Shown here: one piece after another, positions 32,871 through 44,757 of the stretch
How positions within the stretch are numbered: the first letter of the stretch is position 1
Layout: each line of letters begins with the position of its first letter
Assembly (NCBI GenBank): GCA_043228905.1
Contig: JBHGNT010000006.1
Location: forward strand, 19,530,001-19,594,000
Reading direction: 5' to 3'
DNA from: Azolla caroliniana
Lineage: Eukaryota > Polypodiophyta
DNA: 64,000 bases
Made by a program: the position numbers and the translations under genes
The notes under the pieces: model-generated
Databases searched by the model: none
Told to the model about the DNA's origin: nothing
The model's input: the letters and a program-made list of their open reading frames with translations, nothing else

Positions 32871-35120
32871 ATGAATACTCAAATGGGGAGCGCTCTCCCT
32901 ACTGAGAAGTTGGATCGAAACAACTTCGCATCTTGGGAGTACAAGATGCACCAATGCCTTGTCGAACAAGGCAATTGCAGCTACATCAAAGGAGCGCATA
33001 AAGACCGATCCGCCGAAGCGGCTCCCGGATACACGACATGGGAGCAAGCCGCAAGCCGCGTGATGTATTGCTTGGCGACATGTGTTAACGATCACATGCT
33101 CGGCTACATTCGCGAAGCCAAGACGCCGAAGGAGGCATGGGAAAATCTACGAAAGATTTTTGCAGCGAACACAACTGCAAGAAGGCTTCAACTCCACCAA
33201 GAGTTGAACAACATTCAACAAAGGGACATGTCCATCACGACATACACCTCGAAGATCAAGGAGCTTTGCGATTCGCTCGGCTCAATAAGCGTAAATATTG
33301 ATGATGATGAGATGGTTCAAATATGCCTCGGTGGCCTCGCACCACGGTTCGGCACGATGCGAACCGCCATTCTAGCACGGGAGAAATCTGCCTCCTTCTT
33401 TGAGCTCCAATCAATGCTATTGGTCGAAGAAAACCATGTGCGTACAAGGACCAATGAGTCGGAAGGCCACATGCTCTACACGCACTCGAACGGAGGAAGA
33501 GGACGCGGACGGTCGAGAGGCCGATTTGGCCAAGGACAAGGTGGACGAGGTCCGACCTACGATAACAACTCCCAATTTCGGCCGCAAAATGGAAGCCAAC
33601 GAGAAACCTTCGCAAGAAGGGGGAGCTTTTACGACGGACTGAGCCGTCAAAACGCAATCGAATGCGGATATTGTGGGAAGCTCGGCCACCACGAAGAAGA
33701 GTGCCAAAAGAAGATGCGTGAATCGGCTTCCACAAGTCGAAAACTCATGAATTACGCGCACAATTCTGACTACGAAGATCATAGCGGAATGTATGGGCAC
33801 AACTCCAACTACGAAGATCGTGGTGGAATGTATGCACACAACTCCGATCGTGGCGGAATGTTCATGATGAAACATAGAGCAAACTCTATGTCGGCCTCTA
33901 CCTCAACTAGTGCCCTCAATCCGGAGGACGTATGGTTTGTTGACCCCAGAGCCTCAAACCATATGACATCTCATAAAGAATGGTTTCTCGAACTTCGAGA
34001 GCCGGAGCGACCTGGTTATGTCGAAACCGGAGATGACATTACGCACCTGATTCGGCACATCGGCAATGTTCCGTTCGGCGAAAGAGGTAAGCAAACATAC
34101 ATTAAAAATGTCTTGCATGTTCCCACCATCACGAAGAATTTGGTCTCGGTCGGCCAAATGGTTGAGCAAGGGATGCAAGTACGATTTGACCAAGAAGGGT
34201 GCTTCATTGGAAAAGAGGGCCGAATCATCGCGCATGGAAGAAGAGAGGGCCGGATGTTCATTCTCGATTCACACGAGATGAAATCCGCCATGTTTGTAAA
34301 AAGCACGAAAGACGACTCCGACATAGAGCTATGGCACAAGCGAATCGGCCACATCAATCTCAACAAACTCAAAGCAATGAAATCAAAAGGAGTCGTTGTC
34401 GGACTCCCGACATTCAAAGAGAAGAAGATTGAAGGTGTATGCGAAGCGTGCCAATTCGGCAAGCAACACCGACACCCATTCCCGAAAGAGCGGAACGTGA
34501 GCAAAGGTCTACTCAACGTAGTCCATTCCGACGTATGGGGTCCGGCTCAGACGGCGACATTCGGCAGAAGTCGATACTACGTGACCTTCATCGATGACTT
34601 CTCTAGGCACACTTGGATCTATCCAATGTGGCAAAAGAGCAAAGTGTTCGGACACTTCCAAAAATTCAAGAATGAAGTCGAGAAAGCCACGGGCCTTCAT
34701 GTACGATGCCTTCGATCGGATGGCGGCAAGGAGTACTTCTCGGACGATTTCACGGCATATCTCCGAAAGGAAGAAATTCGGCGAGAATTCACTTGCCGAC
34801 ATACTCCGCAACAAAACGGAGTAGCTGAGCGCAAAAATCGGCACATCCTTGAAGTAGCGCGGGCCATGATGAATGAGAAGCATATGCCCAAGTCATATTG
34901 GGCTGAAGCTGCAAATACGACCATCTACCTAATGAACCGAAGCACAACATCTGGAGTGCACGAGGTCACTCCGCACGAAAAATACTTCGGAAAGAAGCCA
35001 GACTTATCGCACACCCGGATATTCGGTGCGATAGCGTACATGCACATCCCTGACGAGAAGCGTCAAAAGCTTGACCCAAAGTTGGAGAAATGTATCCTCG
35101 TAGGATACTCACTAGAGTAA
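32871..35120 (+). pseudogene. Copia B gag, protease and integrase
   Basis: An open frame of 749 codons. UBN2-type gag (LDRNNFASWEYKMHQCL, ARRLQLHQELNNIQQRD); Arg/Gly-rich linker; knuckle CGYCGKLGHHEEEC; protease WFVDPRASNHMTSH, where the usual Asp-Ser-Gly is Asp-Pro-Arg, so proteolysis should fail; pre-integrase LWHKRIGHINLNKLKAM and CEACQFGKQ; integrase core with Asp (VVHSDVWGP), Asp (RCLRSDGGKEY) and Glu (NGVAERKNR). It ends at a TAA at 35118 just past the integrase (CILVGYSLE), where related proteins continue with KGYKCYNP; that continuation is present downstream of the stop. Polyprotein for a virus-like particle; not functional as a whole. Confidence 0.88.
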
Positions 35121-37180
35121 AAGGGGTACAAGTGCTACAACCCCTCAACTCGAAAATCTCGAGTAAGTCGAGACGTCGTTTTTGACGAGTTCGCATCCTG
35201 GTACGCACCATAGACAACTTCGCCTCCGACTCCGCTCGACCCGGAATCCGCCGAACAAGAGATAGAGGATGAAGATCGCCTTACGTGCATGTTCGAAGAA
35301 AGTCCGATCACGACTCGACTGAGCGGACCACAAGAGCCTTTGAGCGATCAAAGCACATCACGGCCTAGCCTGAAGATGGACAAAGGCAAGGTGAAAATGG
35401 CGGAATACGAAGACGATCGCTTCGATGACGATGAATCGACTCACTCACTCGACAATGAGTTCGGCGGCTTTGATGTACCAATCAGAGCTAAGAAAGCCCT
35501 CATCTTTGCAAATGAAAAGCTCTGTCACTCCACCTGTGAAAAGAATCTGGTCAGCCGATTCGGCTACAACGACTACATGGCATATCACTATGCTTTTATG
35601 ATGAAGGTGGCGACAGTACGCGAGCCAGAAACATTTTCCGAAGCAGCCAAGTATCCGCAATGGATCGAGGCCATGAACGACTACAACGACTACATGGCAT
35701 ATCACTATGCTTTTATGATGAAGGTGGCGATATTACGCGAGCCAGAAACATTTTCCGAAGCAGCCAAGTATCCGCAATGGATCGAGGCCATGAACGACTA
35801 CAATGACTACATGGCATATCACTATGCTTTTATGATGAAGGTGGCGATAGTACGCGAGCCAGAAACATTTTCCGAAGCAACCAAGTATCCGCAATGGATC
35901 GAGGCCATGAACGAGGAGATGCAGGCACTATGCAAGAACGAGACATGGGATCTTGTTCCCACCTCACCACACAAAAAGGCGATTGGATGCAGATGGATTT
36001 ACAAAGTGAAGTACAACGCCGACGGTTCCGTCAACTGCTACAAAGCACGACACGTAGCAAAAGGTTACGCCCAAATGCACGGAGTTGACTACGAGGAGAC
36101 CTTTGCCCCAGTGGCAAAGATGACGATGGTACGGACCGTAATTGTGCTTGTCGCAGCGAAAGGGTGGCACCTCCATCAAATGGACGTCAAGAACGCCTTT
36201 CTACAAGGCGAATTAGAAGAGGAGGTGTACATAATACAACCACCTGGCTTCAACTTGAGCACCCATACAACTGTATGCCGACTCAAAAAGCCATTCAATG
36301 ATAACGCAATATCTTCATCAAATCGGCTTCCGTATGTCAAAATCGGACAACTCCCTCTACATACGAAGCGATTCTGCAAGTCTGATCGCCATCATCTTAT
36401 ATGTGGATGACCTAGTCATTGGAGGTGAGCATCTTGTTGAAATCAATAAGGTCAAATCCCTCCTTTTCGACAAGTTCGAGATGACGGACATGAAGGAGCT
36501 CCACTACTTCCTCGGCATTGAGGTAATTCGGACTCCGGCTGGAATCATGATCTCTCAATGGCACTACATCCTCAACTTGTTATACAAGTTCAGTATGGAT
36601 GAGTGCAAATCCGCGGCAACCTTGCTCGATCGTAATCTCAAACTAGATGCGAACTCCGGCACCAAAGTGTGTGACCCGACTCAGTATCGGCAACTCATCG
36701 GGAGTCTCATCTACCTCACGATCACTCGACTCGATCTCAGTTATCCGGTCGTTCTCCTTAGTCAATTCATGCAAACACCGCGTGATACTCACTTGGATTG
36801 CGCTAAACGAGTTCTACGATACGTGAGCGGCACAATGGATTGCGGCATCCTCTACAAGACCGCGATGCCATTACGACTCGAGGGGTACACAGACGCTGAT
36901 TGGGCTGGCTACAAAGCCGATAGAAGATCCACCTCTAGATTTGTTTTTTTCCCTCGGCAGCGGAGCAATATCATGGAGCAGCAAAAAGCAACCCACCGTC
37001 GCTCTTTCGAGCATAGAGGCGGAATACAGGAGCGCGGCAATGGCCGCATGTGAAGCCGTATGGCTCAAAAGGATACTCAAGGATCTAGGCGTACCCATCA
37101 AGGATCCGACTTCTCTTTACTGCGACAACATGAGCAGTATCTATCTGGCTCGGAACCCGGTGTTCCACGCGTGGACAAAG
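35121..37180 (+). pseudogene. Copia B reverse transcriptase and RNase H (first part)
   Basis: After stops at 35118 and 35211 a frame from 35289 holds an acidic linker, a 39-residue triplication, then RT: ETWDLVPTSPHKKAIGCRW, YEETFAPVAKMTMVRT, HQMDVKNAFLQGELEEEVY. At about 36295 a deletion removes the YGLKQAPRxWY motif and shifts frame; RT resumes with QIGFRMSKSDNSLYI and the catalytic LYVDDLVIGG. A frameshift in a T-run near 36945 precedes RNase H (ISWSSKKQPTVALSSIEAEY). It breaks off at 37180 where A2 is inserted. Confidence 0.88.
35565..35915 (+). repeat. 117-bp in-frame triplication upstream of RT in copia B
   Basis: Units start at 35565, 35682 and 35799. Each encodes YNDYMAYHYAFMMKVA, then REPETFSEA and KYPQWIEAMN. 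Related proteins have this segment once. Confidence 0.93.
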
Positions 37181-37450
37181 TGTTAGGATCTCAGTCCCTC
37201 CGGATGGGATATGAAGGCCCGACATCGGAAGACCGGGTGAGAATCGGATGTGAAGTACCCGGCAACGGAAGACCCGATGAGAACTGGATGTGGAGTACCC
37301 GACAACGGAAGAACCGGTGAGAACCGGATGACGAGTACCTGGCAAGGAAGACCCGGTGAGAACCGGATGACGAGTACCCAGCAAGGAAGACCCGGTGAGA
37401 ATCGGATGATGCAGACCGGGTGAGAACCGGATGACGAGTACCCGACAAGG
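37181..37450 (+). repeat. 5' LTR of A2, first part
   Basis: TGTTAGGATCTCAGTCCC onward; contains GAGTACCCGGCAACGG-type repeats that match 50116-50345. Interrupted after CAAGG, the target copy of A1. Confidence 0.9.
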
Positions 37451-38364
37451 TGATAGGAACTCAACCGCTCCTTACGCACAACGCTCGGCCATAACCGAGC
37501 TTAGAATCATACACAGAAAAAACGGGAAATAAAACACGACACGAAGAAGAAGCGAGTGCACAGGATGTTTACGTGGAAAACCCAAAGAGGGAAAAACCAC
37601 GGCAGCCCACAGGCTGCAAGCTATCACTATGCTAGAATGTACAACAGTGAGTTCATGGAGGCAACGACCTCGTGCTCACGATCCTCGCCACAGGCGGTGG
37701 TTACAACAAAGGCAACGACCTCTTTCTCTCTCTCTCTCTCTGTACACTGTTACACGTTCACTCTATTCTTGCACCAACAAGAATGACAACAACCACTAAA
37801 AGTTTGCCCTAAGTCATATTTATACTAATATGACTTTTCGGCTATTTACAAATATAGCCTCGATGGACTCTCAGAAACATATTTACGAATATGTCTCTTC
37901 ATCCGGTGAGCATTCCTCACCGGGTCTGCGCCATCCGGCTCTCCATAGCCGGGTACTCCTCATCCGGTTCTCACCGGGTCTGCACCATCCGGCTCTCCGT
38001 AGCCGGGTACTCCTCATCCGGTCCTCACCGGGGCTGCACCATCCGGCTCTCCGTAGCCGGGTACTCCTCATCCGGTCCTCAGCGGGTCTGCACCATCCAG
38101 CTCTCCGTAGCCAGGTACTCCTATCCGGTCCTCACCGGGTCTGCACCATCCGGCTCTCCGTAGCCGGGTACTCCTCATCCGGTCCTCAGCGGGTCTGCAC
38201 CATCCAGCTCTCCGTAGCCAGGTACTCCTCATCCGGTCCTCACCGGGTCTGCACCATCCGGCTCTCCGTAGCAGGGTACTCCTCATACGGTTTCGGCCTC
38301 GGCCGAGTTTGTTCATCAACACTGTTCTTCTCCCTTCCCCTCCGAAGGGACCTGTCTCCCAACA
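37451..38364 (-). repeat. 3' LTR of A1
   Basis: Plus-strand ends TGATAGGAACTCAACC and CTGTCTCCCAACA; then AACTCCCCCTTCACTCC, the complement of the polypurine tract. TATA palindrome at 37811-37836, CT tract near 37727-37741, seven 54-bp repeat units. Confidence 0.92.
37905..38290 (-). repeat. 54-bp minisatellite in the A1 3' LTR, about seven units
   Basis: Same unit as at 481-870 (here CCGGCTCTCC every 54 bp, one unit three bases shorter). The A1 5' LTR has only about five units. Confidence 0.9.
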
Positions 38365-38374
38365 AACTCCCCCT

Positions 38375-41300
38375 TCACTCCGGCATGGGGTGTGTTACTA
38401 GTTCGGTCCTCTTCCGGCATGCATCCAGCTTGTCGGGTATCAGCACTTTGGTCAGCATATCTGACCCGTTCTCGGCCGTGTGGATCTTTGTCAGTGCCAA
38501 CTCCTGGTCATCTACTCTTTCCCGGATCCAGTGATACCTTCGCTGGATATGCTTCATCCGGGAATGGTAGGCTGCATTCTTAGCAAGGTGGATGACACTT
38601 TGACTGTCGCAATAGAGTCGGTATTCATCTTGCCGGATACCGAGCTCTCCGATGAGGTCCTTCATCCATAATATTTCCTTGCCGGCTTCCACAGCTGCCA
38701 TGTACTCCGCCTCCGTGGTTGACAATGCAACCGTCTTCTGCAGCCTCGACTGCCACGAAACATCTCCCCCTGCATATGTCATTACATACCCGGATGTAGA
38801 CCGGCTAGTATCCACATCAACCGACATGTCCGAATCGGTGAAACCGTCAAGTTGAGGTTTTCCGGAGCCGAATCGGAGACACATATTTGAAGTGCCCTTC
38901 AAATACCGGAGTATCCATTTGACCGCGTTCTAGTGCTCCTTGCCGGGATTGCTCATGAACCGGCTCACCACTCCGACTGCGTATCCAATGTCCGGTCGGG
39001 TACAAACCATTGCGTACATCAAGCTCCCGATGGCAGAGGCATATGGAATCTTAATCATATACGCCTTCTCTGCTTTCGTCTTCGGGCTTTGCTTACCGGA
39101 TAGCTTGCAGTTTGCCAGAAGTGTCGATTCGACCAGTTCCGCATCTGACATGTTGAACCGGTGAAGCACCTTTGTCACGTACTTCTCCTGTGACAGTCAT
39201 AATTGCTTCGTTGACCGGTCCCGAATGATGTGCATCCCCAACATCTGTCTTGCCGGACCCAAGTCTTTCATTGAGAAGGTCCGGTTGAGAGCCTTCTTCA
39301 GCATCCGTATTTTTACTTGGTCCCATCCGACGATCAACATGTCGTCCACGTACAAAAGGAGTATCAGGAAGTTGCCTCCTTCAAACTTCTTCACAAACAC
39401 GCAGTGATGGGCCTGCGTCTTGTGGTACCCTTGATCGGTCATGAAGGAGTCGAACTTCCGGTACCATTGCCGGGGGGCCTGCTTCAACCCGTAGAGGCTC
39501 TTCTTCAACCGGCACACCATTCCCTTTCTCCACGAATCCCTCCGGTTGCTGCATGTAGATCTCCTCTTCGAGGTCGCTGTGAAGGAATGCCGTCTTCACG
39601 TCCAGCTGTTCTACCTCGAGGTCCATGCTTGCCGCTATACTTAGCACCGTCCGGAAGGAGGTCATCTTTACTATCGGGGCAAATATCTCGTCAAAGTCCA
39701 CGCCCTTTTTCTGCTGGAACTCCTTCACCACGATCCTGGCTTTGTATCTCGGAGGGTTGCTGGCATCTCCCGGTTTCAACTTGTACACCCACTTGTTTCG
39801 GAGTGGCCGCTTTCCTTTCGGCAACTCCACCAATTCGTACGTATGGTTCTCATGCAGGGAATACATCTCATACTACATGGCACTTAACCATTTGCGGCTG
39901 TGGGTGTCATCCTTCGCTTCTTCGAAGCTTTCCGGCTCCCCCTCATCGGTCAGCAGAACATGCTCTACATCCGGAAATCTCCGGGGCGCCCTTCTCTCTC
40001 TGAGAGGATATCTCCGTCTTCGAGCTTCGGTAACCGGCTCCTCCATATGCTCTTCATCCGAATCCGATTCGGGGTCTTGGCCGGTTCCGGTTTCAGCTTC
40101 CTCTACTTCTTCTTCTGCCGGTTCGATATCCTCACTGTAACCGGCTGGCTCCTCGAGTGCTAACCGGTCTCTTGCCGGTTGGGTGTGCTCATCGTAGAGT
40201 CGATCCTTACCGGTCGACTCGGAGTTCATTATCTTCTTTTCCGACTCCCAGTCGGCGAGCGTCTTGTCCTCCATGAAGATAATATCTCGACTCCGGAATA
40301 CCTTCTTGTTGACCAGGTCCCACACTCGGTAGCCGAACTCATCGTCACCGTAACCGAGGAATATGCATGGCCGGGTCTTTGGATCTAACTTTCCTCTCCG
40401 GTCCTTAGCTACATGCACGTACGCGAAACACCCGAACACCTTCAGATGCCGGTAGGATACTTCCTTACCGGTTCACACTCTCTGTGGCGTTTCTCCGTCC
40501 AAGGGTATTCAGGGTGATCTAATTATCACATATGTTGACGTCGACAATGCCTCAGCCCAAAACTTCTTGGGTAGTTTTGCATGCGCTAGCATACTCCGGA
40601 CCCTCTCCATTATGGTCCGGTTCATCCTCTCGGCCAGTCCGTTTAGTTCCGGCGTCTTCGGCACGGTAAATTTGAGCCGGATTCCCTTCGAGCGGCAGTA
40701 CTCCTCGAATTGCCCCCGGTATTCTCCTCCGTTATCTGCTCGAACCGCCTTCAGCTTCCAGCCGGTTTCTCTTTCCACTCTCGCGTGGAGCTCTTTGAAG
40801 ACAGATAACACCTGATCCTTCATCTTCAACGGTGTGGCCCACAACTTCCGGCTGTGGTCATCTATGAACGTCACGAAGTACTGCGCTCCGGCATGTGACT
40901 TCGTGTCTACTTGACACACATCCGTATGCACCAACTCCAGTGGTGCATTACGTCTCATCGGTGGCCTTGGTCGGAAGGAGGTCCGGTTTTGCTTACCGGC
41001 CAAACACTCAGTGCAGTTCTCCAAGTGCACTTTCTTCACTGGAATGAGGTTGTCATTTGCAAGCCTCTTCATCCCCTTCTCGTTCATGTGACAGAGCCTC
41101 TTGTGCCACAGCTCACCGACAGTGTCGGATGCCATGTTCACTTCTTCCGGACATAACCGAGCATTCATCAGGTACAATGTGTTTACCTTTCGGGCCCGAG
41201 CCACAATCAAGCTCCCTTTGCTGAACGTCATGACACCGTTCCGGATGCTACCCGTGTAGGCCTCATCATCTAGCCGACCGGTTGATATCAGGTTCAGTCG

Positions 41301-42326
41301 AACCTCCGGAACGTGTCGGACATCCCTCAGCAGCAACTTGCATCCGGTTGGTATCGACAGCCACACGTTTCCTATGCCAACAATTCGGCATGTACCTTCA
41401 TTCCCCATCCGGATACAGCCGTGATCACCGGCTGAGTAGGATGAGAGGCATTTCCGGTCCGGGGTAAGGTGGAATGACGCTCCTGAGTCTACCACCCAGG
41501 TCATCTCGTCGCCGGCAAGGTTTATCTCACTCTCCTTGGTGATGAGCATCAACTCCTCTTCACTTGCCGCGATTGCCGTCGTTCCCTTCCGGTCCGGCCC
41601 CCTCCGGTCTTTACCGTTCTGGTTCGAGGTCCGCTTCGAATCGGTACCTTCAGTCTCCTTATCTTTTCGGAAATGCCGACAGTTCGTTTGGAAGTGTCCC
41701 GGCTTGCCGCAATAGAAGCAAGTGGGCCTCCCCCTTGACTTTGACCATGTCCCCGACTTCTCCCGGTTCTGGGGACTACGGTTTCTATGTCTTCTACGTT
41801 CCGATTCGGTAAGGAGCACTTTGGAGTCGGAGCTCGTATCTTTATCTTTCCGACGCGCTTCCTCATCTAGCAAGCTCGACTTTACTCTTGCTAGGGATAA
41901 CCGTTTTCCTTCCGGCCCGGCGTTGCCCAAAGTGACAACCAACGTTTCCCAGCTATCCGGGAGGGAACCAAGCAGGAGTAGCGCTAGTACCTCATCGGCG
42001 AGAGGTACTTCCAATGAAGTTTCCTGGTGGATCAGTCCCTGGAAGGCATTCATGTGCTGCACCATGCTGGAGCCATCTTGGTACCGGAGTCTTACTAGCT
42101 TCCGGAATACCGAAACCTGATTAACAACATTTTTGTTCTGAAACATTATGCCGAGCTTGTCCCAGAGCTCATGAGCCTTGCTCTCTTCATTGAAGTTGTT
42201 GTACAGGCTCATGTCGATGAAGCACTGTATGTACGCCGTTGTCTTCATGTGCATCAACTCCCATATCGCGGCGTCGATTTTGTCTGGTCTCTTGTCCCCG
42301 AACTGAACCGGCAGCTAGAGGTCTTT
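38375..42326 (-). pseudogene. Copia A1 main interior, gag to RNase H, 5'-truncated
   Basis: Starts within gag (WLPVQFGDK region missing upstream of about 42320). From 42257 one frame covers gag (SSMVQHMNAFQGLIHQE), knuckle CFYCGKPGHFQTNC, intact protease WVVDSGASFHLTPDRK, pre-integrase LWHKRLCHMNEKGMKRL and integrase core (ELVHTDVCQVDTKSH, VRADNGGEYRGQFEEY, LNGLAERMNRTI) to a stop at about 40509. Then KVFGCFAYVHVAKDRRGKL, RT (FDEIFAPIVKMTSFRT, LYGLKQAPRQWYRKF, LLYVDDMLIVG) and RNase H (TVALSTTEAEYMAAVEAGKE) to 38375, broken by several stops (for example in place of Gln at about 39868 and Trp at about 38934). Best preserved family-A protein set here, but dead. Confidence 0.88.
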
Positions 42327-43141
42327 TGACGGGAACCCAACGTTCCTTATGCACAACGCTCGGCCACAACCGAGCTTAGAATGATACACAGAAAAACGGG
42401 AAATAAAACGCGACACAAAGAAGGAGAGAATACACAGGAGGTTTACGTGGAAAACCTCAAACTAGGGGAAAAACCACGGCAGCCCACAGGCTGCAAACTA
42501 TCACTATGTAGGAATATACAACAGTGAGTTCACTGAGGCAATGACCTCGTGCTCACAGATCTTCGCCACAGGCGGCGGTTACAACAGAGGCAACGACCTC
42601 GTCTCTCTCTCTCTCTCTCTGTACAGTTACGCACTCTCTCTTCTTCTTGCACCAACAAGGAAGAATGACAACAACCTACATATTAGTTTGCCCTAAGTCA
42701 TATTTATACTAATATGACTTTTCGGCTATTTACAAATATAGCCACGATGGGCTCTCAGAAACATATTTACGAATATGTCTCTTCCTCCGGTTCATACCGG
42801 GTCTGCACCATCCGGCTCTCCGTAGCCGGGTACTCCTCATCCGGTTCGTACCGGGCCTGCACCATCCGGCTCTCCGTAGCCGGGTACTCCTCGTCCGGTT
42901 CATACTGGGTCTGCACCATCCGGCTCTCCGTAGCCGGGTACTCCTCATCCGGTTCATACCGGGCTTGCACCATCTGGCTCTCCGTAGCCGGGTACTCCTC
43001 ATCCGGTTCATACCGGGCCTGCACCATCTGGCTCTTCGTAGCCGGGGTCCTCCTCATTCGGTTTCCTTCCCATCCGGAGGGACCGTCACTGATCGTCACT
43101 GATCTTCTTCCTTCCCATCCGGAGGGACCTGTCTCCCAACA
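42327..43141 (-). repeat. Internal (third) LTR within A1
   Basis: 815 bp, plus-strand TGACGGGAACCCAACG to CTCCCAACA, then AACACCCCCTTCACTCC and RNase H. TATA palindrome 42695-42720; about five 54-bp units. Its left end abuts gag sequence instead of a primer site. Confidence 0.9.
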
Positions 43142-44728
43142 AACACCCCCTTCACTCCGGCATGGGGTGTCTTACCAGTTCGATCCTCTTCCGGCATGCG
43201 TCCAGCTTGTCGGGTGTCAGCACTTTGGTCAGCATATCTGACCCGTTCTCGGCCGTGTGGATCTTCGTTTGTGCGAACTCCTGGTCATCTACTCTTTCCC
43301 GGATCCAGTGATACCTCCGCTGGATATGCTTCATCCGGGAATGGTAGGCCGCATTCTTAGTAAGGTGGATGGCACTTTGACTGTCGCAGTAGAGTCGGTA
43401 TTCCTCTTGCCGGATACCGAGCTCTTCGATGAAGTCCTTCATCCATAGTATTGCCTTGCCGGCTTCCACAACCGCCATGTACTCCGCCTCTGTGGTTGAC
43501 AATGCAACCGTCTTCTGCAGCCTCGACTGCCACGAAACAGCTCCCCCTGCATATGTCATCACATATCCGTGTAGGCCTCATCATCTAGCCGACCGGTTGA
43601 TATCAGGTTCAGTCGAACCTCCGAAACGTGTCGAACATCCCTCAACAGCAACTTGCATCCGGTTGGTGTCGACAGCCACACGTCTCCTATGCCGATAATT
43701 CGGCATGTACCTTCATTTCCCATCCGGACACAGCTGTGATCACGGGCTGCGTAGAATGAGAAGCATTTACGGTCCGGGGTAAGGTGAAACGACGCTCTGG
43801 AATCTACCACCCAGGTCATCTCGTCGCCGGCAAGGTTTATCTCACTCTCCTCGGTGATGAGCATCAACTCCTCTTCACTTGCCGCGATTGCTGTTGTTCC
43901 CTTCCGGTCCGGTCCCCTACGGTCTTTATCGTTCCGGTTCGGTGTCCGCTTCGAATCGGTGCCGTCGGTTTCCTTGTCTTTACGGAAGTGCCGACAGTTC
44001 TTCTGGAAGTGTCCCGGCTTGCCGCAATAGAAGCAAGTAGGCCTCCCCCTTGACTTTGACCGTGTCCCCGACTTCTCCCGGTTCTGGGGACTACAGTTTC
44101 TATGTTTTCCGCGTTCCGATTCGGTAAGGAGCACTTTGGAGTCGGAGCTCGTATCCTTATCTTTCCGACGTGCCTCCTCATCCAGCAAGGTCGACTTCAC
44201 TCTTGCTAGGGATAACTGTTTTCCTTCCGGCCCGGCGTTGCCCAAAGTGACGACCAACGTCTCCCAGCTATCCGGGAGGGAACCGAGCAGGAGTAGTGCT
44301 AGTACCTCATCGGCGAGAGGTACTTCCAATGATGTTGCCTGGTGTATCAACCCCTGGAAGGCATTCATGTGCTCCGCCATGCTGGAGCCATCTTGGTACC
44401 GGAGTCTTACTAGCTTCCGGAATACCGAGACCTGATTAACAACATTTTTGTTTTGAAACATTATGCCGATCTTCTCCCAGAGCTCATGAGCCTGGCTCTC
44501 TTCATTGAAGGTTTTGTACAGGCTCATGTCGATGAAGCACCGTATTTATGTTGTTGTCTTCATGTGCATCACCTCCCATATCGCGGCGTCGATTTTGTCC
44601 AGTCTCTTGTCCCCGAACTGAACCGGCAGCCAGAGGTCTTTAACCACGAGCATGTCCCTCATCTTCGACTTCCACACTGAATAGTTGGAGCCGGTTAGCT
44701 TGAACATGCTGCCAAACGATTCGTCCAT
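43142..44728 (-). pseudogene. Second A1 interior with a large deletion (gag-protease joined to RNase H)
   Basis: From ATG at 44728 (MDESFGSMFKLTGSNYSV) gag passes a stop near 44548, then runs open from 44527 through SSMAEHMNAFQGLIHQAT, CFYCGKPGHFQKNC and WVVDSRASFHLTPDRK (protease Gly changed to Arg) to STGRLDDEAYT. At 43565-43568 it joins RNase H (VMTYAGGAVSWQSRLQK) with loss of integrase and RT, in a different frame. Compared with element A2 the breakpoints share CGG, so a short-microhomology deletion is likely. Confidence 0.88.
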
Positions 44729-44743
44729 TTTCTGTGTCGTTTC

Positions 44744-44755
44744 GCTCTGATACCA
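44744..44755 (-). promoter_or_regulatory. Primer binding site of A1
   Basis: Minus strand TGGTATCAGAGC, two bases from the 5' LTR end at 44758. Confidence 0.88.
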
Positions 44756-44757
44756 CC

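Noticed and set aside
32691-33095. Minus-strand 134-codon frame opposite copia B gag
   Set aside because: Shadow of the gag frame; no features of its own.
39317-40003. Plus-strand 228-codon frame
   Set aside because: Antisense of A1 RT/integrase coding sequence.
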